Shown piece by piece: positions 28,059 through 36,138 of a stretch of DNA of 64,000 bases. The position numbers and the translations under genes are program-made. The stretch is from Microvirga ossetica (GTDB lineage Bacteria; Pseudomonadota; Alphaproteobacteria; Rhizobiales; Beijerinckiaceae): NCBI RefSeq assembly GCF_002741015.1, contig NZ_CP016620.1:529710-593709 (forward strand), read 5' to 3'. How positions within the stretch are numbered: the stretch's first letter is position 1; each line of letters opens with the position of its first letter. Below the pieces are notes generated by a model. It was not told the DNA's origin, did no database searches, and saw only the letters and a program-made list of their open reading frames with translations.

Positions 28059-28113
28059 ACCGCACGGTCGAACATGCAGCAGCCGGCACTCTCGCACCCT
28101 CGCACCGGGCGGT

Positions 28114-28509
28114 TCAGCGCCCGCTGCCTTTCCCGATGATTGTTTCGACGGCTTCGATCAGGCGGTCAGAAGGGAATGGCTTGTGCAGATACGCGACACA
28201 ACCCGATTCCAAAGCCGCCTTGCGCGTGGCCTCGCTATCGACGGCCGTGATGAAGATGACGGGCAGCGAATGGCCCGAACGCGTCAACTGACGCCGCAGC
28301 TCAATTCCGGACATGTGCTGCAAATGAACATCCAGGACGAGGCAGGTGGCCTCGCCCAAGTGCGCGCCCTCGAGAAAGCCTTCGGCGCTGCTGAAGACCT
28401 CGGTCTCGAATCCATGGACCTGCAACACCCGCTGCACCGCGCGCAGCATACCTGGGTCATCGTCGACAACGATGACCCGATGGGACGTGCCCAAGGTTGA
28501 AGATCGCAT
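28114..28509 (-). CDS. Receiver-only response regulator (module A)
   Basis: About 131 residues, a single CheY-like receiver: acidic pair in VIVVDDDPGM, phosphoacceptor Asp in CLVLDVHLQHMSG, Thr in VIFITAVDS and Lys in YLHKPFP. No output domain is present, so it may act as a phosphate sink or relay for the module. ATG 28509 (MRSSTLGTSHRV) starts just before the domain. Bases from 28148 onward are identical to the module B gene except one, which gives ESGC here and EAGC there; only the last residues differ further. A palindromic operator candidate lies about 105 bases upstream. Confidence 0.85.
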   Translation of the reverse strand: MRSSTLGTSHRVIVVDDDPGMLRAVQRVLQVHGFETEVFSSAEGFLEGAHLGEATCLVLDVHLQHMSGIELRRQLTRSGHSLPVIFITAVDSEATRKAALESGCVAYLHKPFPSDRLIEAVETIIGKGSGR

Positions 28510-28873
28510 GGCCGGGCCCGTTACAGCATGGGTGACCTCAGAGGAGAGCGCATTCAAGATTTTCAGCCGCCAGTGTTTCTTGCGCCCATTGTGCAGGTTC
28601 CGTTGGCTAATCCTATTGTCCCTGAGGACAGTGTCGCTTGGCCAGGACAGGGTTGGCCTCGGTGGCGTGGTGTTATCGTCCGATCCCGGCTGGCTGCTCG
28701 GCCAGAATGCCAAGGCGCTCCGCAATCAGCACAAGCTCGGCGACGGTCGCAATGTGCAACTTGTCCATGATGTTGCTGCGATGGGCCTTGATCGTCCGCT
28801 CGGTCGCCCCAAGCTCGCGCCCGATCTCCTTGTTCATCTTTCCCCGAGCGACGCGTTCGAAAACCTGTCGTTC
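28148..28873. repeat. 726-bp near-identical block shared with module B
   Basis: Compared base by base with 44764-45489, this block shows a single difference (28206 A, 44822 C). It covers most of the receiver-only regulator, the intergenic operator and the DNA-binding part of the LuxR regulator. Outside it, the two modules differ substantially. Confidence 0.85.
28615..28632. promoter_or_regulatory. Palindromic operator candidate (module A, site 1)
   Basis: ATTGTCC-CTGA-GGACAGT, an inverted repeat with one mismatch in its 7-bp arms. It lies upstream of the receiver-only gene and is repeated twice upstream of the LuxR/AraC pair and three times in module B. Probably bound by the module's LuxR-type regulator. 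Confidence 0.6.
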
Positions 28874-29308
28874 GCGAGGCGTCAGGCTGTCGACCAGCTT
28901 TTGCGGCGAATGGAGGTGTTCGTTTTTCTCCCGCCATGCGCGGCTGCGGGCAATCGCCCGCTCGAGGGCAGCGATCAACACGTCTTTCGGGACCGGCTTG
29001 GTCAGCAGATCGTCGGCGCCCGCCTTCATGACCTTGACGGTGGTGGGGATGTCCGCATGTCCTGTCAGGAAGACGATGGGCAGGTGCGAGCCCAAGGCCG
29101 CCAGCCGGTCCTGCAAGTCCGGCCCGCTTAGGCCGGGGATCCTGACGTCGAGAAGAATGCAGCTCGGGCCGGCATCCTCCGGCAGCCGCTGCAACAACCG
29201 TTCCGCCGAGTCATAGGTCTCAACGGCATAGCCGGAGGCCCGCAAAAGACGCTGGGTTGCGGTGCGGAACGACTCATCGTCATCAACGATGTGCACGACG
29301 GCTGACAC
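28673..29308 (-). CDS. FixJ/LuxR-type response regulator (module A)
   Basis: About 211 residues: a receiver (VHIVDDDESF, Asp in CILLDVRIPGLSG, Thr in IVFLTGHAD, Lys in LLTKPVPKD) followed by a LuxR-type helix-turn-helix (LTPRERQVFERVARGKMNKE, TERTIKAHRSNIMDKL). It presumably receives phosphate from the convergent kinase. The frame allows GTG 29317, but GTG 29308 has a GGGAG at better distance, so I prefer it. It is divergent from the AraC gene, with two palindromic sites in between. The DNA-binding half is identical to the module B gene, while the receiver half differs at scattered positions. Confidence 0.87.
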   Translation of the reverse strand: MSAVVHIVDDDESFRTATQRLLRASGYAVETYDSAERLLQRLPEDAGPSCILLDVRIPGLSGPDLQDRLAALGSHLPIVFLTGHADIPTTVKVMKAGADDLLTKPVPKDVLIAALERAIARSRAWREKNEHLHSPQKLVDSLTPRERQVFERVARGKMNKEIGRELGATERTIKAHRSNIMDKLHIATVAELVLIAERLGILAEQPAGIGR

Positions 29309-29350
29309 GTGCGTCACTCCCGTTCCGACCCGCTACGCGGAAGGAAACCT

Positions 29351-29368
29351 ATTGTCCCTGAGGACAGT
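29351..29368. promoter_or_regulatory. Palindromic operator candidate (module A, site 2)
   Basis: ATTGTCCCTGAGGACAGT, the same 18 bases as site 1, in the divergent region between the LuxR regulator and the AraC gene. Its centre is 30 bp from site 3, about three helical turns. Confidence 0.65.
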
Positions 29369-29380
29369 GTCCTCAAGGTC

Positions 29381-29398
29381 ACTGTGCCTCAGGACAAT
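29381..29398. promoter_or_regulatory. Palindromic operator candidate (module A, site 3)
   Basis: ACTGTGCCTCAGGACAAT, a variant in which one arm is the reverse complement of the site 2 arm. The identical variant sits at the identical 30-bp spacing in module B. Confidence 0.6.
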
Positions 29399-29594
29399 AG
29401 CGCAATCAATCCTGGGCATTGTAGCCTCGCACCATAAAGCATCCCTCTTCTGCTCCCGATCTGCACCGTTGAAGGCCAGGGTTGGGCTGTTGATGGAGCC
29501 GCGAGCATCCCAGGCACGAAGATGTGACTGAGGATGTCGGGACATCATCAGGTTGCTTGCGTAAGGGTATACGATCGACTGGCATGAGGTTTTA

Positions 29595-30698
29595 GTGAAG
29601 CAAGTTGATGGTACCGAATGTCTTTCAGTGGGTGACAGCCGGCCACCCAGCCAGGTGTCCCAGACTGTCCCGGCAACCATCAGGCGAACGCTGCCGCCCG
29701 GCTTCATTCACCTCGGCATCTCCAAGGAAATCGCCCCGACCCTGCGCGCACTCGGCGTCGATCCCGAGCCGGTCATCCGGGAGGCCGGACTGGACCCGCG
29801 CCTGTTCGACGATGCGATGAGTATGATCCCGTTCGCCGCCCTGGGCCGGCTGTACACCCTGTGCGTGGCCCGCACGGGCTGCACGCATTTCGGGCTCCTG
29901 GTCGGCCGGCGGGCGAGCATCCTGTCGCTGGGCCTGGTCGGGCGCCTGATGCGGCACTCGCACACCGTCGGCGAGGCAGTGCGCGCGCTCGTCTCGAACC
30001 TGAGCACTCAGGACCGGGTGGTGGTCCCTGCGCTGACGGGCCGCGACGGCATTGCCCTGCTCACGTTTGCGGCCTACCAGGCGGAGAGCCGGAGCGGGCC
30101 GCAAATCCTCGACGCCGCACTGGGCGTGACAGTCAACATCCTGCGGACGTTGTGCGGCTCTGGCTGGAGACCGGATGAGGTTCTGTTGCCCCGGGCCGCC
30201 CCAGCAGACCAGACGCTGTACCGGCACCATTTCAGAGCCCCGCTCCGGTTTAACCAGGAGAGCGCCAGCATCATCTTTTCTGCCCGTGATTTGGATCTGC
30301 GGATTGCGGGGGCCGATCCGATGATGCGCGCCCTTCTGGAAGAACGGATCCAGCAACTGAAGGGTGCGCAGGGCACCGAATTCTCGGACGACATTCGGCA
30401 GTTGCTGCGCACGCGACTGACGAGCAATCACTGCTCGGCCGACGACATCGCCCATTTGCTGACGATACACCGCCGCACCCTGAGCCGCCGCCTGAAGGAG
30501 AGTGGCCTGGGTTACAGGGCGATCACGAACGAGATCCGGTTCGAGATCGCGCGGCAGTTGCTGCAGGACACGCAAGTGCCGCTCGCCCAGATTGCGGCCG
30601 CTCTCGGGTATTCCGAAGCGAGCGCCTTCACCCGGGCCTTCCGGCGCTGGTCGGGCCAGACGCCGACAACTTGGCGGGCTGAAGGCCATCAAGGGTGA
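29595..30698 (+). CDS. AraC-family transcriptional regulator (module A)
   Basis: A 367-residue regulator. The N-terminal two thirds is the arabinose-binding-like domain of the OruR group (REAGLDPRLFDD, HFGLLVGRRASILSLGLVGR). The C-terminal AraC domain has two helix-turn-helix motifs (ADDIAHLLTIHRRTLSRRL; VPLAQIAAALGYSEASAFTR, then FRRWSGQTPTTWR). GTG 29595 follows TGAGG by six bases. It is the divergent partner of the LuxR regulator and probably under its control through the two palindromes. It has a clear paralogue in module B at 46839. Confidence 0.85.
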   Translation: MKQVDGTECLSVGDSRPPSQVSQTVPATIRRTLPPGFIHLGISKEIAPTLRALGVDPEPVIREAGLDPRLFDDAMSMIPFAALGRLYTLCVARTGCTHFGLLVGRRASILSLGLVGRLMRHSHTVGEAVRALVSNLSTQDRVVVPALTGRDGIALLTFAAYQAESRSGPQILDAALGVTVNILRTLCGSGWRPDEVLLPRAAPADQTLYRHHFRAPLRFNQESASIIFSARDLDLRIAGADPMMRALLEERIQQLKGAQGTEFSDDIRQLLRTRLTSNHCSADDIAHLLTIHRRTLSRRLKESGLGYRAITNEIRFEIARQLLQDTQVPLAQIAAALGYSEASAFTRAFRRWSGQTPTTWRAEGHQG

Positions 30699-30794
30699 CG
30701 CCCCGGCGGCCCAATTGGCGTCGCCGCCGACTTTTGATCTGGGGCTCCCAAGTTGCCCAAGCTGGTGGAGTCCGAGAAATCAGGAAACGCTTCT

Positions 30795-31157
30795 ATGCGT
30801 CATCTTCTGACCAGCGCTGTCCTCACAGGCATCTTGGCACTGAGCGGCAACACGGCCCTGGCGCAACAGCAATCTGATGGACACTGGAGTATCCAGGCCA
30901 CCCCGGAGAAGGGAGCCTGCAATAGAGCCAATCGCTATGCCGTGGTCGTTCAGAACGGCAGCATTCGCAGCGCCGCTTCAAGGGCGGCCCACATGAGCGG
31001 CGGACTCGATCCAGGTGGACGTGTGCAAGGGAGCGTCGTGCGCAACAAGACAAAGGTCGACATAACAGGCAGTTTGTCAGGACGCTCGGGGTCCGGCAGG
31101 TAGGTTATCGCCGGGTCGGTGAACTGTTCAGGACAGTGGAGGGCCGAGAAACACTGA
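30795..31157 (+). pseudogene. Secreted hypothetical protein with an amber codon near the end
   Basis: A signal peptide (MRHLLTSAVLTGILALSGNT, cleavage near ALAQQ) is followed by SDGHWSIQATPEKGACNRAN and RYAVVVQNGSI, resembling a family of small secreted proteins in this order. The frame stops at TAG 31101 after SGRSGSGR, exactly where relatives have Trp. It then continues in frame VIAGSVNCSGQWRAEKH to a second stop at 31155. This is best explained by a TGG-to-TAG mutation that removes the last 19 residues, including a Cys that probably forms a disulfide. Confidence 0.6.
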
Positions 31158-31217
31158 GCACGACTCGCTGCGTTGACCGTCGCAATGACCAGTGCGTGGA
31201 GATGAAGACGCCACGCC

Positions 31218-32660
31218 TCAGAAGTCGCGCTGGACGCGCAGGCGGCCTTCCCAGGTGTCTTCCGATCCGCCCGAGCGGAAGGCGCCGGTCGGATCGCCGG
31301 CGGCGGTGGTGATCGGGACCGCAACCCGCTCGCGGGGATCGACCCTGATGTAGAGCGCTTCGACGCCGATGAGGAACTCCTTCACCGGTGTCCAGATCAC
31401 GTTGGCGCCAACGCGAGTCTCGTCGAAGTCGACGAGGCCCGTGGTCGTTCCCGCCGTTCCGGCGGCGATCGTCGCCACGGTCGTGGGCACCACGTATTGC
31501 GCCACTCCAGGAGCATCGAAACGCATCCAGGAGCCGAAGACGTTCGTCTGGATCGTCGGCGTCCAATTGTGATTGAGGCCGCCGGCGATGGCATAGGCCT
31601 TGTTGGCCTTGAACTCGCCCGTGAACGGGTCGACGAAGGCATCCGTGATGGGCATCGACAGTGCCCCGGCACCGATGAAGCCATCGCTGATCGCGTCCGA
31701 CTGTCCGCCATTGAGGTAGCCGATTGCTCCATCCGTATAGGTTGCCATCATCCATACGGTATCGCCCACTCCGAGAGCCGGCACATTGGCATAGCCGAGA
31801 GCGGCAACGGCAAAACCGTAATCCGTGTCCGCGAAGGTCGGATTGGGCAGGCCGGTGATCGGGTTGAGCACCGGGGCGGTCACACCGCCCACCGTCGTCA
31901 CGCCGGCCGATACATCGCGAATTTGATGCAGGGCAGCGGACAGCTGCGCTCCGCCCCAGGTGCCGGTGTAGCGCAGGTTCGCAACCACGTCCGGCATGAG
32001 CTCCCCAGCATAGGTGGAGGCGATCGGCGCAAAGACCGGAGACGTCGATGCAACGCCGAACAAGGGAAAAGCGAGATCGTTGTTGACGCTGCGCTGGGTC
32101 CCATCTTCCAGCGACAGGGTGGCGGAGAAGCCGTTGCCGAACGAGTAGGTATAGGCGAACAGGTTCACTTCGGCATTGGAAGGATCATCGAATTTCAGAT
32201 CGCCGAAGTTGGGGGCCGGCAGGTCCGGGTCCGTGAAGAACGAAACCGCGCGACCGGCGGTCAGGCCGCCGAACTGGACGAAGGCCTGGTTAATCTCAGG
32301 ACTCGTGGGGTTAAATCCGTAGGCGCCCGTGTTACGGGTCATCTCCATGCGGATATAGGTGCGCAGCATGCCGTAGGCGGTGGCGGTCCGTGCGTCGATG
32401 TTGATGCGGCCGCGGGCACGGAAACCTATCGTGTCCTGCGAACGGTCGATCGGCTCGACATAGAGGTACTCGGCGCGCACCCGGCCGCCGACGCGCAGGC
32501 AGGTTTCGGTGCCGGGGATGTAGAAGAAGCCGTTGCCGTGGGTGGAGCAGATCCGAACGTACTCGACGGGTGCCGCGACTTTGGCGGGCAGGTCGGCAGC
32601 CTGCACCCCGGTGCTGGCTATCGCCACGGACCCAAGCAACAGAGTTCGGATTGATGTCAT
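31218..32660 (-). CDS. Alphaproteobacterial porin
   Basis: A 480-residue outer-membrane porin of the PF02530 type. A signal peptide (MTSIRTLLLGSVAIASTGVQA) precedes the family opening AADLPAKVAAPVEYVRICST and the conserved FFYIPGTETCLRVGGRVRAE segment. Many alternating strands follow, and the C terminus ends in Phe (VQRDF) as required for outer-membrane insertion. A CTGGAG ribosome binding site precedes ATG 32660. It forms a passive channel for small hydrophilic solutes. It is intact and transcribed toward the amber-mutant secreted gene. Confidence 0.92.
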   Translation of the reverse strand: MTSIRTLLLGSVAIASTGVQAADLPAKVAAPVEYVRICSTHGNGFFYIPGTETCLRVGGRVRAEYLYVEPIDRSQDTIGFRARGRINIDARTATAYGMLRTYIRMEMTRNTGAYGFNPTSPEINQAFVQFGGLTAGRAVSFFTDPDLPAPNFGDLKFDDPSNAEVNLFAYTYSFGNGFSATLSLEDGTQRSVNNDLAFPLFGVASTSPVFAPIASTYAGELMPDVVANLRYTGTWGGAQLSAALHQIRDVSAGVTTVGGVTAPVLNPITGLPNPTFADTDYGFAVAALGYANVPALGVGDTVWMMATYTDGAIGYLNGGQSDAISDGFIGAGALSMPITDAFVDPFTGEFKANKAYAIAGGLNHNWTPTIQTNVFGSWMRFDAPGVAQYVVPTTVATIAAGTAGTTTGLVDFDETRVGANVIWTPVKEFLIGVEALYIRVDPRERVAVPITTAAGDPTGAFRSGGSEDTWEGRLRVQRDF

Positions 32661-33168
32661 CGTGGAAACTCCAGTACAGGCCCATGGACGCAGTGACGGA
32701 AATTGGAACCATTCCAAAAGAGCCGTCAAGTTTACGGTGGCTAAATCGATCAGATCCCGTGAAAAACACCGTCGGTGTGGTTCTTTTGCTTCAGAAAGTC
32801 CCGTGAAACGTCGATGAGCATCACGGTCGTTCTGCATTTGATGAAGGAATACCTGGAAGTCCGGGTTTCCAGTCCTGAAGGCCGCCACGGCCAACAACTA
32901 CCCGCTCGGCAACATGCCAGCATTACCACACCGTTTGCGGCCAAGACTGCACTTGTGATCGTGCGGACCGGGACATCGGAATTGACACGCGCTTTCCGCC
33001 TCCGGTGTCCCGAACGGCCAAGCGCTTGTCCCGAAGTATCAAGCAAGTCGATGCGGACCCAGGATTCATCTTGCGCGAAGGCCGAGCAAGGAGGCCACTC
33101 TTCACGGACCACTGGTCCGATGGGGCAGGCGCGTTGCTCCGGATCATTTACGTTCAGGGGAGAGACGC
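32661..33168. other. Upstream region of the porin and of the Gly/Ala-rich secreted protein
   Basis: About 500 bases between divergent genes. Frames exist on both strands (for example 32817-33128 plus, 32750-33112 minus), but neither shows a family, a signal or a ribosome binding site. I treat it as regulatory or non-coding. Confidence 0.3.
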
Positions 33169-33741
33169 ATGCACAATCAGAGCCCGAGCCTGTTCACCCT
33201 TGCGACGATCGGATCGGCTTGCATCTTTGGCCTGCTGACTGTCGCCTGGACACCGGCACGGGCAGCTCCCCTGTCATCGCCCGACGCGCGGACGGAGTTG
33301 CCATCACGGCTGCTTGAACTCGTTCAGGAACGAGACCTGGACTACGCACGGGCTGCCGCACGCGGCCCGCGGGGTGGTGCCGTGGCGCGCGGACCGCGTG
33401 GCGCAGTGGCCCGCGGACCTCAGGGCGGAGTGGCCGCCCGCGGACCTCAGGGCGGAGTGGCCGCCCGCGGGGCTTATGGCGGGGCCGCCGCACGCGGCCC
33501 CGCAGGCAATGTCGCGGTTCGCCCGGGTTACCGGCCGCCTGGGGCGGCGGGCGGCTGGTATCGGCCATCGTCCTACTGGTGGCGGCCCGGCGCTGCGGTC
33601 GCCGCAGGCGCGGCGCTCGGCTTCGTGACGGCCGCGGCTGCCACGGCCTATGTCACCTCGCCACCGCCGGCCGCCGGCTCTTGCTGGTACTACACCAATG
33701 CGCAACGCACCCAAGGCTTCTGGGACGCCTGTCCGCAGTGA
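33169..33741 (+). CDS. Secreted or membrane-associated repeat protein (Ala/Arg/Gly-rich)
   Basis: A 190-residue protein with an N-terminal signal peptide (about residues 1-32, ending PARAAP). The middle (about 62-120) is a tandem array of nine- to eleven-residue units of the type ARGPQGGVA, encoded by near-identical DNA repeats. A hydrophobic segment rich in Ala (about 143-164) follows and the C terminus has SCWYYTNAQRTQGFWDACPQ with two Cys. GGGGAG precedes the ATG. The composition recalls cell-envelope proteins in Bradyrhizobium and Microvirga; function unknown. Confidence 0.7.
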   Translation: MHNQSPSLFTLATIGSACIFGLLTVAWTPARAAPLSSPDARTELPSRLLELVQERDLDYARAAARGPRGGAVARGPRGAVARGPQGGVAARGPQGGVAARGAYGGAAARGPAGNVAVRPGYRPPGAAGGWYRPSSYWWRPGAAVAAGAALGFVTAAAATAYVTSPPPAAGSCWYYTNAQRTQGFWDACPQ

Positions 33742-33811
33742 GATGGCGTGCCGCCTGTGCCCACCATCGCGCGATCACGGCCGCGGCGAGCGCGGAGTGG
33801 CCGACAGGGTG

Positions 33812-33988
33812 TCAGCGAGGCAGGCCCCTCATCGGCATGGCGGCTCCCCCGAAGGTGTCGTTGCGCAGCGCCGGGGCCTGGGTCGCCTGAGACGTGACGT
33901 AATTCGGCGGCCGCGAGTCCGGACCGGAGCTTGAGACGCACCCTGCCAGTAGAGCGCTTGCCGCAAGCGCGGCGATGATCGTTCGCAT
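33812..33988 (-). CDS. Small lipoprotein
   Basis: A 58-residue protein below usual ORF cut-offs: MRTIIAALAASALLAGCVSS, a textbook lipoprotein signal with lipobox LAGC (lipidated Cys at position 17), then a short polar tail (PNYVTSQATQAPALRNDTFG). AAGGAG lies six bases before ATG 33988. It follows the LTXXQ gene by 39 bases on the same strand, so the two probably form an envelope operon. Confidence 0.7.
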   Translation of the reverse strand: MRTIIAALAASALLAGCVSSSGPDSRPPNYVTSQATQAPALRNDTFGGAAMPMRGLPR

Positions 33989-34027
33989 GGAATCTCCTTG
34001 ATCCTCCGACGCGGATACGGGCTCTGC

Positions 34028-34558
34028 CTAATGAGGGGCGACCCAGAGTTCGATGTCCTCCTCGTCATCGAACTCCATGCCGCGGTTCTCGATGGCGTTC
34101 CGGAGTCCCTCGATCGCGCGCACCGTCACGAGGCGCAGCCGCGTCTTCTGGTCGGCGGTGAGGCTCTGGTAGAGCGGCTGCCAGGCATCGGCGAGCTTCC
34201 TCAGGCCTGCCGCACGGTCCGCCAGGACATCGGCGCGTTGGCGGTAGAGTTGCACCGGATCGACGTCGCGCCACTGGCCCATGCGCTCTCCCAGTGCGGC
34301 CAATCGGCGGTAGCGCGTCTCGGCCCGGGCGCGGATCGCCTCTTCCACGGCGGGCCAGAGTTTCTCCTGCTCCGGGGTGAGCTGCAGCGCGGCCCGGATC
34401 ACCCCGACCCGAATGTCGGTCAGCATCTTGAACTCGGCCTGGTTCAGCCGTCCGCTGTCGGGTGTGCCACCCGGGGCGGGGGCGGCTTGCTGTGCATGGG
34501 CCATGGGCGCGCCAACAATAAACAAGGCCGCCACAGTGCCGATCATTCCCTTCCGCAT
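34028..34558 (-). CDS. LTXXQ-motif (Spy/CpxP-like) periplasmic protein
   Basis: A 176-residue protein with a signal peptide (MRKGMIGTVAALFIVGAPMA, cleavage after HAQQ). It carries the two family motifs LTPEQEKLW (about residues 59-67) and LTADQKTRL (about 130-138) in helical surroundings. Relatives such as Spy are periplasmic chaperones or stress sensors. A clear GGAG-type site precedes ATG 34558. The downstream lipoprotein supports an envelope role. Confidence 0.82.
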   Translation of the reverse strand: MRKGMIGTVAALFIVGAPMAHAQQAAPAPGGTPDSGRLNQAEFKMLTDIRVGVIRAALQLTPEQEKLWPAVEEAIRARAETRYRRLAALGERMGQWRDVDPVQLYRQRADVLADRAAGLRKLADAWQPLYQSLTADQKTRLRLVTVRAIEGLRNAIENRGMEFDDEEDIELWVAPH

Positions 34559-34866
34559 CTCAGTCTCCTGGCAATTCCAACGACCGTCAGCCTACGGTCT
34601 GGACCGCAGCCGGCTTGATGACTTGGGACTCTTACTTGTCAGTTTGGGCCGCGGCACGAGTGCAGGAATGGATCGCTTGGGCTCCGTGTCCGGTTCACTG
34701 CTCCTCCACCCATGGGCCTCGGTGCCGATCCGTCCGCAGCAACGGGACGCGCGCACGAGAGCCCAGTCCCGAAATGCATAGTGGTTGTCCCGAGCGGACA
34801 AGCAGGCGCCGCGAATTGGATCAGCATGGCGACGCGGTTGACACGGGGCAGGAGGAGGAAAGGGCT
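34559..34866. other. Intergenic region between the LTXXQ gene and a DUF6894 gene
   Basis: Nothing recognised apart from the GGAGGAGG ribosome binding site of the DUF6894 gene at its right end. Confidence 0.3.
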
Positions 34867-35130
34867 ATGCCTCGATTCTTTTTTCACATCCGGGCTTTTC
34901 GCCAGGGACTGAGCCGGGATGAACTTGGTCTCGACTTCCCTGACGCGGAGACGGCTTACCGTGAGGCGTTCAAGGCAGGCTTGGATCTCAGGCCCGAGTT
35001 CGTGGCCCGAGGCCAGTCTCCGCAGAACTATTCCATCGTGATCGCGAACGCCGCGCACGAGCCCGTTTCCGAGCTCTCGTTCACCGAGATGTTCGGCCTT
35101 CGGATGGCCAAGGCCCCCGCCCAGGCGTAA
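34867..35130 (+). CDS. DUF6894 family small protein
   Basis: An 87-residue protein opening MPRFFFHIRAFRQGLSRDEL, then GLDFPDAETAYREAF, the family pattern. ATG 34867 is preceded by GGAGGAGG. The longer frame to 34615 is not coding. Paralogue of the proteins at 5751, 37088 and 59166. Function unknown. Confidence 0.75.
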   Translation: MPRFFFHIRAFRQGLSRDELGLDFPDAETAYREAFKAGLDLRPEFVARGQSPQNYSIVIANAAHEPVSELSFTEMFGLRMAKAPAQA

Positions 35131-35372
35131 GGCCGTCGGAAGACGGCCATCGGACGGGCGGGTTGTTTCACACCCGATTTGGTCTTTCCCATGCCGCAAG
35201 CTCTGCGATGATCGATCCTAAGAGTTTCCGATTCCAAGTGGCACTGGGAACCCCGATCTGGCTTGGGTCTGGGGCCTGGCCCCCACTGCTCGTCATCCAG
35301 GCGGGGAGAGACCGGGAAAACGTGCTCATCTCGGCCTCTCCCTCGCCAGGAACAAAGCGTCCTCGAGTCGAC

Positions 35373-35424
35373 GAGCGCATCGTCCGGAAAATGGGATCGG
35401 GTTTTCCGCACCGAACAATGCGCC
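35373..35424. repeat. Extragenic palindrome, rhizobial GCGCATCGTGCGGAAAA type
   Basis: Inverted repeat with arms GCGCATCGTCCGGAAAA and TTTTCCGCACCGAACAATGC around a short centre. It matches a widespread intergenic palindrome of Hyphomicrobiales. A better-preserved copy is at 36139-36182. Confidence 0.6.
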
Positions 35425-35434
35425 AGTTAAGGAA

Positions 35435-35486
35435 GGAGCATCGGATCGATCCAAAAAAGGGGAGTCATTTTTGGGTCAGATGCTCC
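35435..35486. repeat. Inverted repeat before the S24-like regulator
   Basis: Outer arms GGAGCATC and GATGCTCC, inner arms CCAAAAA and TTTTTGG. It is related to the same palindrome family and lies directly upstream of the regulator's start. Confidence 0.5.
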
Positions 35487-35502
35487 AGCGAAGGTTCGTC
35501 GC

Positions 35503-36132
35503 ATGTTATCTCACGAGCGCGTCTGGGCTGCTATTGATGCCCTGGCATCACGTCACGGCCTGCACACATCAAGACTAGCGCGCAAGGCCGGTCTCGATGC
35601 GACCAGCTTCAACAAATCAAAGCGTGTGAGCCGGAAGGGCCGAGAGCATTGGCCCTCCACAGAATCGATCTCGAAAATCCTGGAAGTCACCGGCACCACC
35701 CTGAAGGATTTCCTTCGTCTCATCGAGCCCTCAGGCTCCTTGCGCCGCTCCATGATCCCGCTGATCGGTATGGCGGCGGCGGCCTCTGGCAAGATCTTCA
35801 CTGAGGACGGCATGCCCGGCGAAGGTCCGGGCCGGGACGCGATCGAGTTTCCCAATGTCGAACAGGAGAAGGTTTTTGCCCTCGCCGTCACGGGCGAGGC
35901 CCTGTCTCCGCTCTATCGCGACGGCGATATCCTCATCGTCTCGCCGACAGCGAGCACCCGCAAGGGCGACCGGATCGTCGTGTGCACGACCAGTGGCGAG
36001 ATCCTGGCCAAGGAACTCAAGCGCCGCTCGGCCAAGACCCTCACAATGACGTCCCTTGCCAAGGACGAGGATCAGGTGATCCCGGCAGAGGAGATCGCCT
36101 GGACCGCTCGGATCATGTGGGCACGGCGATAG
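35503..36132 (+). CDS. S24/LexA-like repressor with a missing catalytic Ser
   Basis: A 209-residue regulator: an N-terminal helix-turn-helix of the XRE type (ALASRHGLHTSRLARKAGLD, ATSFNKSKR) and a C-terminal S24 fold (about residues 110-205). In active relatives the first catalytic motif is GDSM followed by P-x-YRDGD. Here the motif is TGEALSPLYRDGD, so the nucleophilic Ser is Ala. The Lys of the dyad is kept (EILAKELKRR). The protein therefore should not self-cleave, but could still bind DNA. Palindromes flank the gene on both sides. Confidence 0.8.
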   Translation: MLSHERVWAAIDALASRHGLHTSRLARKAGLDATSFNKSKRVSRKGREHWPSTESISKILEVTGTTLKDFLRLIEPSGSLRRSMIPLIGMAAAASGKIFTEDGMPGEGPGRDAIEFPNVEQEKVFALAVTGEALSPLYRDGDILIVSPTASTRKGDRIVVCTTSGEILAKELKRRSAKTLTMTSLAKDEDQVIPAEEIAWTARIMWARR

Positions 36133-36138
36133 CTCTTA

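Larger units (their letters stand above)
35131..35502. other. Palindrome-rich leader of the S24-like regulator
   Basis: No gene. It holds two large inverted repeats (35373-35424 and 35435-35486), listed separately. The second ends 16 bases before the regulator start and may be an operator or an mRNA hairpin. Confidence 0.4.

Noticed and set aside
28563..28937. 124-codon minus-strand frame overlapping both regulators of module A
   Set aside because: Out of frame with both receiver and LuxR genes, unnatural composition; its presence in both modules only reflects the identical block.
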